A DNA stretch of 64,000 bases from positions 62,001 through 126,000 of the forward strand of contig NZ_AP014624.1 of NCBI RefSeq assembly GCF_000829375.1, given 5' to 3'. The notes under the pieces are model-generated. The model made no database searches, was not told the DNA's origin, and was given only the letters and a program-made list of their open reading frames with translations. Position numbers and translations under genes: made by a program. Every line of letters starts with the position of its first letter. Within the stretch, counting starts at the first letter, position 1. This stretch comes from Chryseobacterium sp. StRB126. GTDB lineage: Bacteria; Bacteroidota; Bacteroidia; Flavobacteriales; Weeksellaceae. This document shows positions 28,218 to 35,890 of the stretch, one piece after another.

Positions 28218-28255
28218 TCACATATAGCTATTCCTTTAGAATAATTTTAGGAGTC

Positions 28256-28418
28256 TATATACAATTTTACACCATTGTCATTCTGACGAAGGAAGAATCT
28301 CATATTTGGCTTAGATTCTTCATTTCATTTCTGAACTACGTTCGCAAGCCTTCAGCCTGTATTCAGAATGACAGGGTCAAAATAGTAAAATATTAGGGTC
28401 AGTGTAAAATTGTATATA
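28256..28418. repeat. 163-bp MITE-like element with nested inverted repeats
   Basis: Perfect 17-bp terminal inverted repeats (TATATACAATTTTACAC at 28256-28272 and its complement at 28402-28418) enclose a second perfect pair, GTCATTCTGA/TCAGAATGAC (28277-28286, 28363-28372). No coding capacity. The inner GTCATTCTGACGAAGGAAG type sequence resembles intergenic palindromes common in Chryseobacterium and relatives; that recognition is from memory. Confidence 0.8.
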
Positions 28419-28524
28419 ATTACCTAATTTTAATATCCCAAGAATACAGGATCACCTGGATTTTACGGTTTACGATCTGTATCAATATCTTTATTTTTAA
28501 AAGATTAATCATGTACTATTACGT

Positions 28525-29496
28525 ATGAAGATCTTACATATTTTATGGGTTTTATTTTTTATTGTTTCCTGCAGTAAAAATGAGAACCATCCTTACACAT
28601 TTTATTATTGGAAAACGAATCTGAAACTGAATCAGGAAGAAAAGAAAGTTTTAGATCAGGCAACTGTTCCTTATTTATACACAAGATTTTTTGATGTTGA
28701 TAAAGCAGGCGGAAAGTTTCAGTCTGTTGCCGTCATTACAAAAGATCAGAGTTTTCAGACAGATAAGCAGATTGTACCCACTGTTTTTATCACCAATCAG
28801 ACGATGCTGGGAATTTCCCAAGACGAAATCAAGTTTCTGGCAGAAAGCATTCATCATTTGGTTCAAAAGAAAGCGGAAGAATATCATTTAAAAATAAACA
28901 ATGAAATTCAGATTGACTGTGACTGGACTGCCGGTACACGGGATGATTATTTTAAATTTTTGAAAGAACTTAAAAGAATTTCAGGAAAGGAGATCACCTG
29001 TACTTTACGTCTTCATCAGGTTAAAGATAAAAAACAAACTGGAATTCCCCCAGTGGATAAAGTGTATCTGATGTGCTACTCTACTTCTTCCCCATTGGAA
29101 AAATCTAATAAAAATTCTATCTTGGATGTAAATGTTCTGAAAAGTTACCTTGCTAGAATGGAAGATTATCCTATCAAGAAAGTTGAAGTTGCTCTCCCTA
29201 TTTATTCATGGGGAATTATCACGAATCATCTAGATAAGCATAAACTCATCAATGCTTTGTCTAAAAAGGATCTGGAAAATCCCAACTTTAAAAAGATCTC
29301 CGAATATAAGGTTGAAATACTGAAAGACGGCTTTTATTTCGGAAATTATCTGAACAAAGGCTTTACCATAAAGGTAGAAGAAATATCGAAAGAGCAGTTA
29401 GAAGATGTAACTCAATTTCTTCAGAAAAAAATACCGCATTTTAACATTATTTATTATCAATTAGATAGTAAATTTGTGTTAGATCGAAAATTTTAA
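28525..29496 (+). CDS. Lipoprotein with DUF3142-like TIM-barrel fold
   Basis: 323 aa, lipobox LWVLFFIVSCSKN (Cys at residue 16). The middle reads EIQIDCDWTAGTRDDYFKFL then GKEITCTLRLHQVKD and VDKVYLMCYSTSS, the strand-loop pattern of DUF3142 and glycoside-hydrolase-like barrels, with an Asp pair in QIDCDW as possible active-site residues. Cell-surface or periplasmic carbohydrate handling is plausible but unproven. It precedes the 912-aa protein on the same strand; the pairing suggests joint function. Confidence 0.65.
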   Translation: MKILHILWVLFFIVSCSKNENHPYTFYYWKTNLKLNQEEKKVLDQATVPYLYTRFFDVDKAGGKFQSVAVITKDQSFQTDKQIVPTVFITNQTMLGISQDEIKFLAESIHHLVQKKAEEYHLKINNEIQIDCDWTAGTRDDYFKFLKELKRISGKEITCTLRLHQVKDKKQTGIPPVDKVYLMCYSTSSPLEKSNKNSILDVNVLKSYLARMEDYPIKKVEVALPIYSWGIITNHLDKHKLINALSKKDLENPNFKKISEYKVEILKDGFYFGNYLNKGFTIKVEEISKEQLEDVTQFLQKKIPHFNIIYYQLDSKFVLDRKF

Positions 29497-29609
29497 ATCT
29501 GCCATAGATTAAGACAGAGAATAGAGATTCAGTATCTTATGCTATTTTCTGCCAGCACCATTGATTACAAAACAACTATATAAAAAACTAAAAAAACACT
29601 ACAAACCCT

Positions 29610-32348
29610 ATGAAAAAGTATATTCTTTCACTTGCGGTTGTATCTCTTTTCTACACGAACTCTAACGCCTGTGCGTGGTCGGATCCGGATTATGAATACT
29701 TCAACCTATTTACACAGAGTATTATTAAGGATAAGTCTTATCTTCCTTTTCTTCATACCTACTCTTCAAGATTCTTCGGTGACTACAATCCATCTATGAT
29801 TCCTGATGACAATATTGAAACATGGAAAAAGTATTTCAACAATCAGCTTAATTATGCCGAGACACAGAATCTGGTGTATAAGGTAAGCATGAATGATCTT
29901 AATGCTCTTAAAAATGGAACTCCTGCCAACCCGCTTTTACAAAAACTTGGAACTAGATTTTATCAAAAATATAAAGAAGGAATTGATTATCTGATTGAGG
30001 CTAAATATCTGGAGCCTTTCATGAGCATCAATTATGTTGAAAGTGAAAATTCATTTTACTATAACAGAGACGAGAACAAGAAAAATGCGACCTCTCTTGA
30101 TTATAATAAAACCATCGCAGCCCTAACCTCTTTATATAATGCTGCCAGAAATCCCGAGATCAAACAACGCTACGGATATCAGCTTGTCCGTCTGAACCAC
30201 TATACCAGAAACTATGACTCTGCATTACAAGCCTTTAAAACATATATTGAACCTATCAAGTTAAAGGGTACAGTGTATTATATGGCTCTGGATCAACTGG
30301 CAGGAGCCCAAAGAGGGTTGGAAATGAATAGTGATGCCAACTGGAACTTCTTCCAGGTATTTATGAACAGTAAAGACCGTAAGGAATCCTCTTTTGTTTC
30401 TATGAAACTTTCGGATACAGCTTCTTTCAGCAACATTATGAAAAGAGCCAATACAAATGAGGAAAAGAACATGGCTTATTTCCTTTTAGGATATGAAGAC
30501 TTCAACAACCCTATTCCTATTATGGAAAAGATGTTTGACATTAATCCGGATTCGGAAATCCTGAAGGTAATGGCGGTAAGAAGTATCAACGAACTGGAAA
30601 GAAGCTACCTTCCAATCTATTATTACACTTCTGATGCTTACGGCAGAGTATCTGTCTACAGGGGAAATACCGAAACCCATAATTCAAAAGATGCTACTTC
30701 TGATAAGAAAACAACAGAAGTAAAAGAGATAAAAGAAGAGAAAGTATCCTTCTGGCAGAAAATTGTAAGGTTCTTCAAAAATCTTTTTGGAGGTTCAAAA
30801 TCTGATGCATCCGGTGATGGAAATAAAGCCGACCAGAGTGATGATGAGCTATTAAATAACCCTAACAGAATTCCTTTCTACACCACGGGATATAGCGGAT
30901 ATGATGATAACACAAAGGATTACCTTGATGATCTTGAAAAGTTCACTTCAAAGGCTAAAGAGAAATCCAAAGATGAATACTGGCAGATTGCAGATGCCTA
31001 CCTTAAGTTTTTAAAGAAAGATTATAAAGAAAGTACCGAAATTCTGAACGAAATCAAAACCACCAATCCTGAATATCTGGAGGAAATCAAAAGGATGAAG
31101 GTTCTGAATGATATTGTTTCGCAACCTAAAGTGGATGCTGCTTTTGAAGATCATCTGATGAAGGATTATGCTGAATATTTTGTGGAAAAAGAGGTTAAAA
31201 AAGATACGGCTAATGTCAACAGTGATTACGATTATTACGGAACGGCACCTTCCACAGCTGATTTCTTAAAAGATGTAATGGCCAACCGTTACTTCCTTCA
31301 GGGAGAAGACGGAAAATCATTCCTGATGAATAACAAACTTTCTGACCTTCAGTACAACCCGAACTCAAGTCTGGTGAAAAGTGTTGAAGAGTTTTACAGA
31401 AAGCCTAACAAAACCCAGTTTGAGCAACAGATCATTGCTAAAAATATGGACAGCGTAGGAAATGTTGATGCATTCTTCAATACCATCTATGGTGACAGAG
31501 CAGTGAGACTTGCAGATTTTGAAAAGGCTAAATCTTATTATGAAAAGGTTCAGAAGTTTAGCGGAATTCCAAGGGAAAATTATGATTGGACTGAAAAAGA
31601 CGGTCAAAAGATTACCCCAAAACAATATGCTTCTTCTGAATATAATGGTTTCAATAATATTCCAGGTCTTGTTTTCGGACATAATGTATGGGAAAGCTAC
31701 CAAAGTCCGGATGCTGAATCTATGAAATCTGAAGGATATACCGAATTCCCTTTCATCAAAGATAAGATGAATAAACTGGAACTGACGGATGTTTTGATCC
31801 AGCTTAAGAAAATCGGAAATGGTAATGATGAAAAGGCAGCAAGAGCGAATCAACTTATCGGAAACCTTTTATATAATACTTCCATTTTAGGATATTATCG
31901 TCATGTATTCGTTATGGATATTGATAACAGCAATGGCGGAAAATACTACTTCTGGAATAATGATAAAGGAAATCCTTACAAGTATTACTATAAGAACTTC
32001 CTTGACACATCTTATATTGAACCTGATAATTTTGATCTAGCGATCAACTATTACCAAAAAGCGCTTAAGCTTTCGAACAATAAAGAAGAAAAGGCTAGAA
32101 TTCTATTCCAGATGGCAAGTGCCGAGCAAGGGAAATATTATCAGTATGAAGCCAAAGCTCCGAAAGATTTCGATTATTCTGACCCGAAATGGTCTGAAAA
32201 AGAAGATGCCCGCCAGAAGGAAATGGACAATCTTAAGAATCAAAAATACAGAACCTATTTTGCTCAGCTGAAGGCACAGTATTCAGATGCTGAAACCACC
32301 AAAAGCCTGATGGGAAGCTGTTCTTATTTTAGTTACTTTATGAGATAA
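29610..32348 (+). CDS. Large secreted helical-repeat protein, unknown function
   Basis: 912 aa with a Sec signal peptide (MKKYILSLAVVSLFYTNSNA) and mature start CAWSDPDYEYFNLF. The chain is mostly TPR-like helix pairs, for example residues about 190-240 (YNAARNPEIKQRYGYQLVRL) and about 815-850 (DLAINYYQKALKLSNNKEEK). Residues about 355-410 form a Lys/Glu/Ser-rich linker with a hydrophobic WQKIVRFFKNLFGG patch. I do not recognise the family. It follows the DUF3142-like lipoprotein with a 113-nt gap and may be an envelope scaffold working with it. Confidence 0.75.
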   Translation: MKKYILSLAVVSLFYTNSNACAWSDPDYEYFNLFTQSIIKDKSYLPFLHTYSSRFFGDYNPSMIPDDNIETWKKYFNNQLNYAETQNLVYKVSMNDLNALKNGTPANPLLQKLGTRFYQKYKEGIDYLIEAKYLEPFMSINYVESENSFYYNRDENKKNATSLDYNKTIAALTSLYNAARNPEIKQRYGYQLVRLNHYTRNYDSALQAFKTYIEPIKLKGTVYYMALDQLAGAQRGLEMNSDANWNFFQVFMNSKDRKESSFVSMKLSDTASFSNIMKRANTNEEKNMAYFLLGYEDFNNPIPIMEKMFDINPDSEILKVMAVRSINELERSYLPIYYYTSDAYGRVSVYRGNTETHNSKDATSDKKTTEVKEIKEEKVSFWQKIVRFFKNLFGGSKSDASGDGNKADQSDDELLNNPNRIPFYTTGYSGYDDNTKDYLDDLEKFTSKAKEKSKDEYWQIADAYLKFLKKDYKESTEILNEIKTTNPEYLEEIKRMKVLNDIVSQPKVDAAFEDHLMKDYAEYFVEKEVKKDTANVNSDYDYYGTAPSTADFLKDVMANRYFLQGEDGKSFLMNNKLSDLQYNPNSSLVKSVEEFYRKPNKTQFEQQIIAKNMDSVGNVDAFFNTIYGDRAVRLADFEKAKSYYEKVQKFSGIPRENYDWTEKDGQKITPKQYASSEYNGFNNIPGLVFGHNVWESYQSPDAESMKSEGYTEFPFIKDKMNKLELTDVLIQLKKIGNGNDEKAARANQLIGNLLYNTSILGYYRHVFVMDIDNSNGGKYYFWNNDKGNPYKYYYKNFLDTSYIEPDNFDLAINYYQKALKLSNNKEEKARILFQMASAEQGKYYQYEAKAPKDFDYSDPKWSEKEDARQKEMDNLKNQKYRTYFAQLKAQYSDAETTKSLMGSCSYFSYFMR

Positions 32349-32404
32349 CATCAAATTGACCAGTCCTGAAAAAGGTTGACTAGTTTAATAACTCAGATAT
32401 ACTT

Positions 32405-32441
32405 AAATCAGAGTAGGAATTTTCCTATTCTGATTTTGTTT
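32405..32441 (+). terminator. Terminator downstream of the 912-aa gene
   Basis: 15-bp stem (arms 32405-32419 and 32422-32436, one G-T pair) with a minimal loop, then TTTTGTTTTTT. It lies inside the frame that would extend the terpene synthase N-terminally, so the synthase must start later. Confidence 0.8.
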
Positions 32442-32735
32442 TTTATAGGTTTTGAATTTCATATAATTTTTCATGTGCACTTGGCTTTGGTATTCTTCCC
32501 ATTATCATTTATGGTAATGAGGCAGACTCTCTACCTTTCTCTTTACGATCTCCTCTCCAATGATCCTAAAAAGATTTTATACTCAGGTTTCCCTCTTACA
32601 TGTTCAAAATCAACAGTCTTTAACAAAATTTCACAACACGCAATTGCCTCACAATCATTTTATTACTATTTTTATTATTTCATCATCAATAATGATTTAT
32701 TAAAAACAAAACCATCAACCCAAAATCAAAATAAC
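32442..32735. other. Leader region of the terpene synthase gene
   Basis: 294 nt of AT-rich sequence with no conserved coding content, although a long frame happens to be open through it. No complete TTG/TANNTTTG promoter was seen. Confidence 0.4.
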
Positions 32736-33746
32736 ATGAAAACAACAATTTCAGACGATGAATTTTATGCCGGGTTACAACAGTTACCCAAGCCTAAGTA
32801 TCCCTTCACCGATTCTATTCACCCCGATTTTCAACTTCAAAGGGAAGAATATTATGATTGGATTGACAGGAAGTATATTTTCCACAGCCAAGAAGCCCGT
32901 GAAAAACATAAGCAGCATAACCTGACCGATATTGCAGCACGGGGCTGTCCTTTTTTAAAGAACCTTGCAGAATTGAGACCATTAGCCAGTTATGCTGCTG
33001 ATGGGGCTATGATGGACGATTATTTTGATCGTTGCTCACATGATGAGATGGCAGAAATAGCAACCCGTATTATGGCTTTACTCACTGGTGATGATCCTAA
33101 CGAACCGGCTGACAATGGTATATTTCATCAATTTTGGACATTAAGACAGAACATCATTACATGTGAAATGCCAGAACGGCTCTATAAAAAATTCTTAAAA
33201 TCATTGCACGAAGTACTTATTGGATATGCGGATGAAAGAGTATACTACAGATCAAATACCATCCCTCCTCTCCCTATTTATTTATTAATTCGAGAAGCAA
33301 CAAGCGGAGGACAGCCTTTTTGTAAGTATGTGGCGATGCAAAAAGATTATCGTCACCTCCCTGACAGCATACTCGAGCATTTACATATTCAACGCCTTCA
33401 TACAATTTCTGCTCTGATGATCGGAATACATAATGATATTATTTCTTTACCCAAGGAGCTTCATAGAGAAGAGGATACCATGAATCTGGTGAAAGTATTG
33501 CAACAAGAGCATAAAACTTCAATAAAAGAGGCTTATATGATGGCTCTGGAAGTGCATGATAATTATTTAAAAGAATTTTTGGTATTGCAGGAACATTTAC
33601 CTTCTTTTGGGCAATGGCAGGATATGACCCGAAATTATGTACAGGATCTTGGGATTATGGTAGCCGGCGTATATGCCTGGCATACGAATGACACAACCCG
33701 TTATGTAAATGGAGGGTATGTAGAAGGTGAATATAACAGCAAATAA
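32736..33746 (+). CDS. Class I terpene synthase
   Basis: 336 aa from ATG 32736; upstream codons of the open frame contain a terminator and are not used. All class I bacterial terpene-cyclase marks are present: Asp-rich motif D94-D95-Y-F-D98, pyrophosphate-sensor Arg186, Mg-binding NSE triad N233-D234-x-x-S237-x-x-x-E241 (exactly 47 residues after R186) and the C-terminal R322-Y323. The enzyme should ionise and cyclise a prenyl diphosphate; product and chain length cannot be told from sequence. Diterpene synthases have been described from Chryseobacterium species (polytrichastrene and wanjudiene, from memory). It stands alone, with no prenyltransferase or P450 nearby. Confidence 0.92.
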   Translation: MKTTISDDEFYAGLQQLPKPKYPFTDSIHPDFQLQREEYYDWIDRKYIFHSQEAREKHKQHNLTDIAARGCPFLKNLAELRPLASYAADGAMMDDYFDRCSHDEMAEIATRIMALLTGDDPNEPADNGIFHQFWTLRQNIITCEMPERLYKKFLKSLHEVLIGYADERVYYRSNTIPPLPIYLLIREATSGGQPFCKYVAMQKDYRHLPDSILEHLHIQRLHTISALMIGIHNDIISLPKELHREEDTMNLVKVLQQEHKTSIKEAYMMALEVHDNYLKEFLVLQEHLPSFGQWQDMTRNYVQDLGIMVAGVYAWHTNDTTRYVNGGYVEGEYNSK

Positions 33747-33761
33747 TATTAAAAAAAGGGA

Positions 33762-34262
33762 TCACTCAGATTCCTTTTTTTGGTCTTTTTTCTGTAACCA
33801 TTCCTCATGTTTCTTTTTGAAGAACTCATGTTTGTAATTCTGATTCCTTTTTGCTGCATCAATAGAATGCGAGGTATGAATATCCGCATCCTTTTTTGCA
33901 AACTGAGCCAGATTTTCGTAATAATGATGAAGCTGATCCAGTTCCATTTCTGTAAGATCTTCAATATCTACAATTCTGTTACTGGCCTTTTCATGAGCTG
34001 CAAGGAGTTCGTTAAGTTTAATCTGTATGGCTTTTGAATCTTTATTTTGAGCTTTCTGAATGAGGAAAACCATGAGAAAAGTGATAATGGTAGTTCCAGT
34101 ATTGATGACCAGCTGCCAGGTTTCGGAATAATCAAAAAAAGGTCCAGTAACGGCCCAAGCCACAACCACAAATGTTGCTCCAATAAAAGCATACTGGCTT
34201 CCCGTAAATTTTACGGCATAGTTTGAAAATTTTTCAAAGAGATTGTTATTTTTATGAACCAT
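33762..34262 (-). CDS. Low-affinity iron permease family membrane protein
   Basis: 166 aa. Begins FEKFSNYAVKFTGSQYAFIG; two membrane helices follow (about 23-41 and 53-70, with TWQLVINTGTTIITFLMVFLIQKAQNKDSKAIQIKLNEL across them). Then a Lys/Glu-rich cytoplasmic tail. This is the Fe_permease (PF04120-type) pattern. The name is historical; transport activity in bacteria is not established. Convergent with the terpene synthase. Confidence 0.85.
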   Translation of the reverse strand: MVHKNNNLFEKFSNYAVKFTGSQYAFIGATFVVVAWAVTGPFFDYSETWQLVINTGTTIITFLMVFLIQKAQNKDSKAIQIKLNELLAAHEKASNRIVDIEDLTEMELDQLHHYYENLAQFAKKDADIHTSHSIDAAKRNQNYKHEFFKKKHEEWLQKKDQKKESE

Positions 34263-34466
34263 AGGTCAGATTATTTTATAATAAATGTATATAATTAACC
34301 TGAACGAATAAAAAGAATAGTGAAATAAGGATGGAAGTTTGAAACTGGAGGATGGAAGTATTGTTGAGAATACAACTCATGAAGCCATTCAATACAATAT
34401 CTTATTGTAAGGTTTCATGAAAAACTACATCAATTAATAAATGCTTGTACTCCCTTCTATTCTACC
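34263..34466. other. Intergenic region with a GGAAG-type repeat and a strong hairpin
   Basis: Holds a degenerate purine repeat (GGATGGAAGTTTGAAACTGG near 34329) and a hairpin at 34378-34419 with outer arms CATGAAGCC/GGTTTCATG (8 of 9 pairs) and a perfect inner stem TACAATA/TATTGTA. No gene is visible. Confidence 0.6.
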
Positions 34467-35346
34467 TCATTTTTCTAAATCTATACCCCAGATCAGAAAT
34501 CCTGTGACTGATAATGAGCACCCGATTAACGAAACGATAAAATAAAGAATAATACTCGGCAGTTTCATAATTCCCCCTTTGTGCAATGTGGCTTGGCTAA
34601 TGCAATAATTTTTTTATTCAATGGCTAATCTGAGGACAGCTCTTTGACTTTAAAGTTTCCGGTTTTATCAAAAGTAACTTCATCCGGAAGCATCATCCCC
34701 AGAAAGTTTTGGATATTGGCTTTAACGACAACATATCTCGGATTATCTTTATTGGGAGCTCTATGCTGGTAACAGCAGAATAAGGAAGATGCTGATCTTA
34801 CAGTTGTACAATTTTATCAAGGGAAGCTGGCTTGGTGTCTTTAAGGTTTTTCTTTTCATCCTGCTTCTGGAGCATAACCTCCAATAACCCACCAAATACG
34901 TCATCGCCACTCTCTTTATTTTTTGAAATATTATCAATGGGTGATCCTCTTAAACTTACGATAAGATCATTCTTCACCCAAGGATAGGTCATATACAATC
35001 CGGTAACAGCCATAAAGAACAGCATCAGGAAGGTATAAAAACCAAGGGTATTATGAAGGTCGTAATTCACACGTTGGAATTTTGCCCGGAACATTACAGT
35101 TAATCCCTGTTCCAGAAACTTCAGCTTTTTTTACCTGAGTGGAAGTCTCACTGATATAGACTTTCTTCCTGTTCGTAAAATCAATAATCTGATTTTTGAA
35201 GGCATACAGGTATCCGGTAAGACACGCCACAAAAACAATGACACATGATAAAAGCCCCACTCAAAGATGAATGATCCACATTAGATATTTAATGGCAGAT
35301 TCATTCTTTTGTCTTTCCTGTAAAGGCTTTTAAACAATGTTTTCAT
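34467..35346 (-). pseudogene. Decayed PepSY-associated TM protein
   Basis: Fragments in different frames reconstruct a PepSY_TM protein. It starts at ATG 35346 (MKTLFKSLYRKD); after a frameshift come IKYLMWIIHL, a stop, VGLLSCVIVFVACLTGYLYA and NQIIDFTNRKKVYIS. Another frameshift leads to FRAKFQRVNYDLHNTLGFYT and MAVTGLYMTYPWVKNDL, then LGMMLPDEVTFDK and finally IILYFIVSL...FLIWGIDLEK. Only about 290 codons remain, against the 370 or more expected. Such proteins usually serve siderophore-iron reduction, next to TonB receptors as here. Confidence 0.8.
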
Positions 35347-35362
35347 TTGGGTATTATAACAA

Positions 35363-35404
35363 AAACATTAAGACGGTTAAGCCATCTTAATGTTTGCAAA
35401 ATTA
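35363..35404 (-). promoter_or_regulatory. Promoter remnant with strong inverted repeat before the PepSY pseudogene
   Basis: A -7 box TAATTTTG (minus strand, 35397-35404) is followed by a near-perfect inverted repeat (arms 35363-35373 and 35385-35395, core ACATTAAGA/TCTTAATGT) that covers the predicted start site. It could be an operator of the former iron locus or a 5' hairpin. No TTG at the right spacing was found. Confidence 0.45.
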
Positions 35405-35557
35405 ATTTGATATGAATAAATTAAAAAGTTAATACAAATTTGTGAAAGGATTCTGTAGTAATTCCTCCTTTCTAAACCGGTATTAATATCGTTTATTTTC
35501 TTCCTTTAAACTGGATTTCTTTTACAATCTCCTAGAACTTTGGATAGCGTTCCGGAG

Positions 35558-35860
35558 TTATTGCTTTTTAAATACTTTGGCCATTTCAACAGCCTGCTGA
35601 ACTCTCAGTTTGTCTCCTTTTATTCCCAATACCACACGGTCCATATTCCCACCCCAAGCTGTTGCAGCCTGAAAGTTTTGCTCTTGCAACTGTTGATACT
35701 TTGCTGTGATCTCATCAAAGCTTTTCTACCGCGCAGGGGTAAATTCTACTGCCGTTTTAAATTGGTGATAATCTACTCTCTTCTTTTTGTCACCTGAACA
35801 TGAAACTACCACTAAGGTTGCCAATACCATTACAAGAGTTTTGATATCATTACTTTTCAT
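35558..35860 (-). pseudogene. Small lipoprotein gene with premature stop
   Basis: From ATG 35860 the frame encodes a lipoprotein (MKSNDIKTLVMVLATLVVVS, then CSGDKKK) and meets TAG at codon 45. It continues in the same frame as KSFDEITAKYQQLQEQNFQA...DRVVLGIKGDKLRVQQAVEM to a stop at 35558, 100 codons in all. The uninterrupted downstream sense suggests recent loss. It lies between the TonB receptor and the PepSY pseudogene and may have belonged to that operon. Confidence 0.75.
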
Positions 35861-35890
35861 TGATATTGTATGTTAAGGTTTTATTCTATT

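Noticed and set aside
32376..32735. Open frame extending the terpene synthase by 120 N-terminal residues
   Set aside because: The extension spans a strong terminator hairpin (32405-32441), is compositionally unlike protein-coding DNA here, and terpene synthases of this family start near MKTTISDDEF.
34798..35260. Two small overlapping frames with membrane helices as real genes
   Set aside because: They are frames of one PepSY-TM pseudogene; joined across frameshifts they give a continuous family match.
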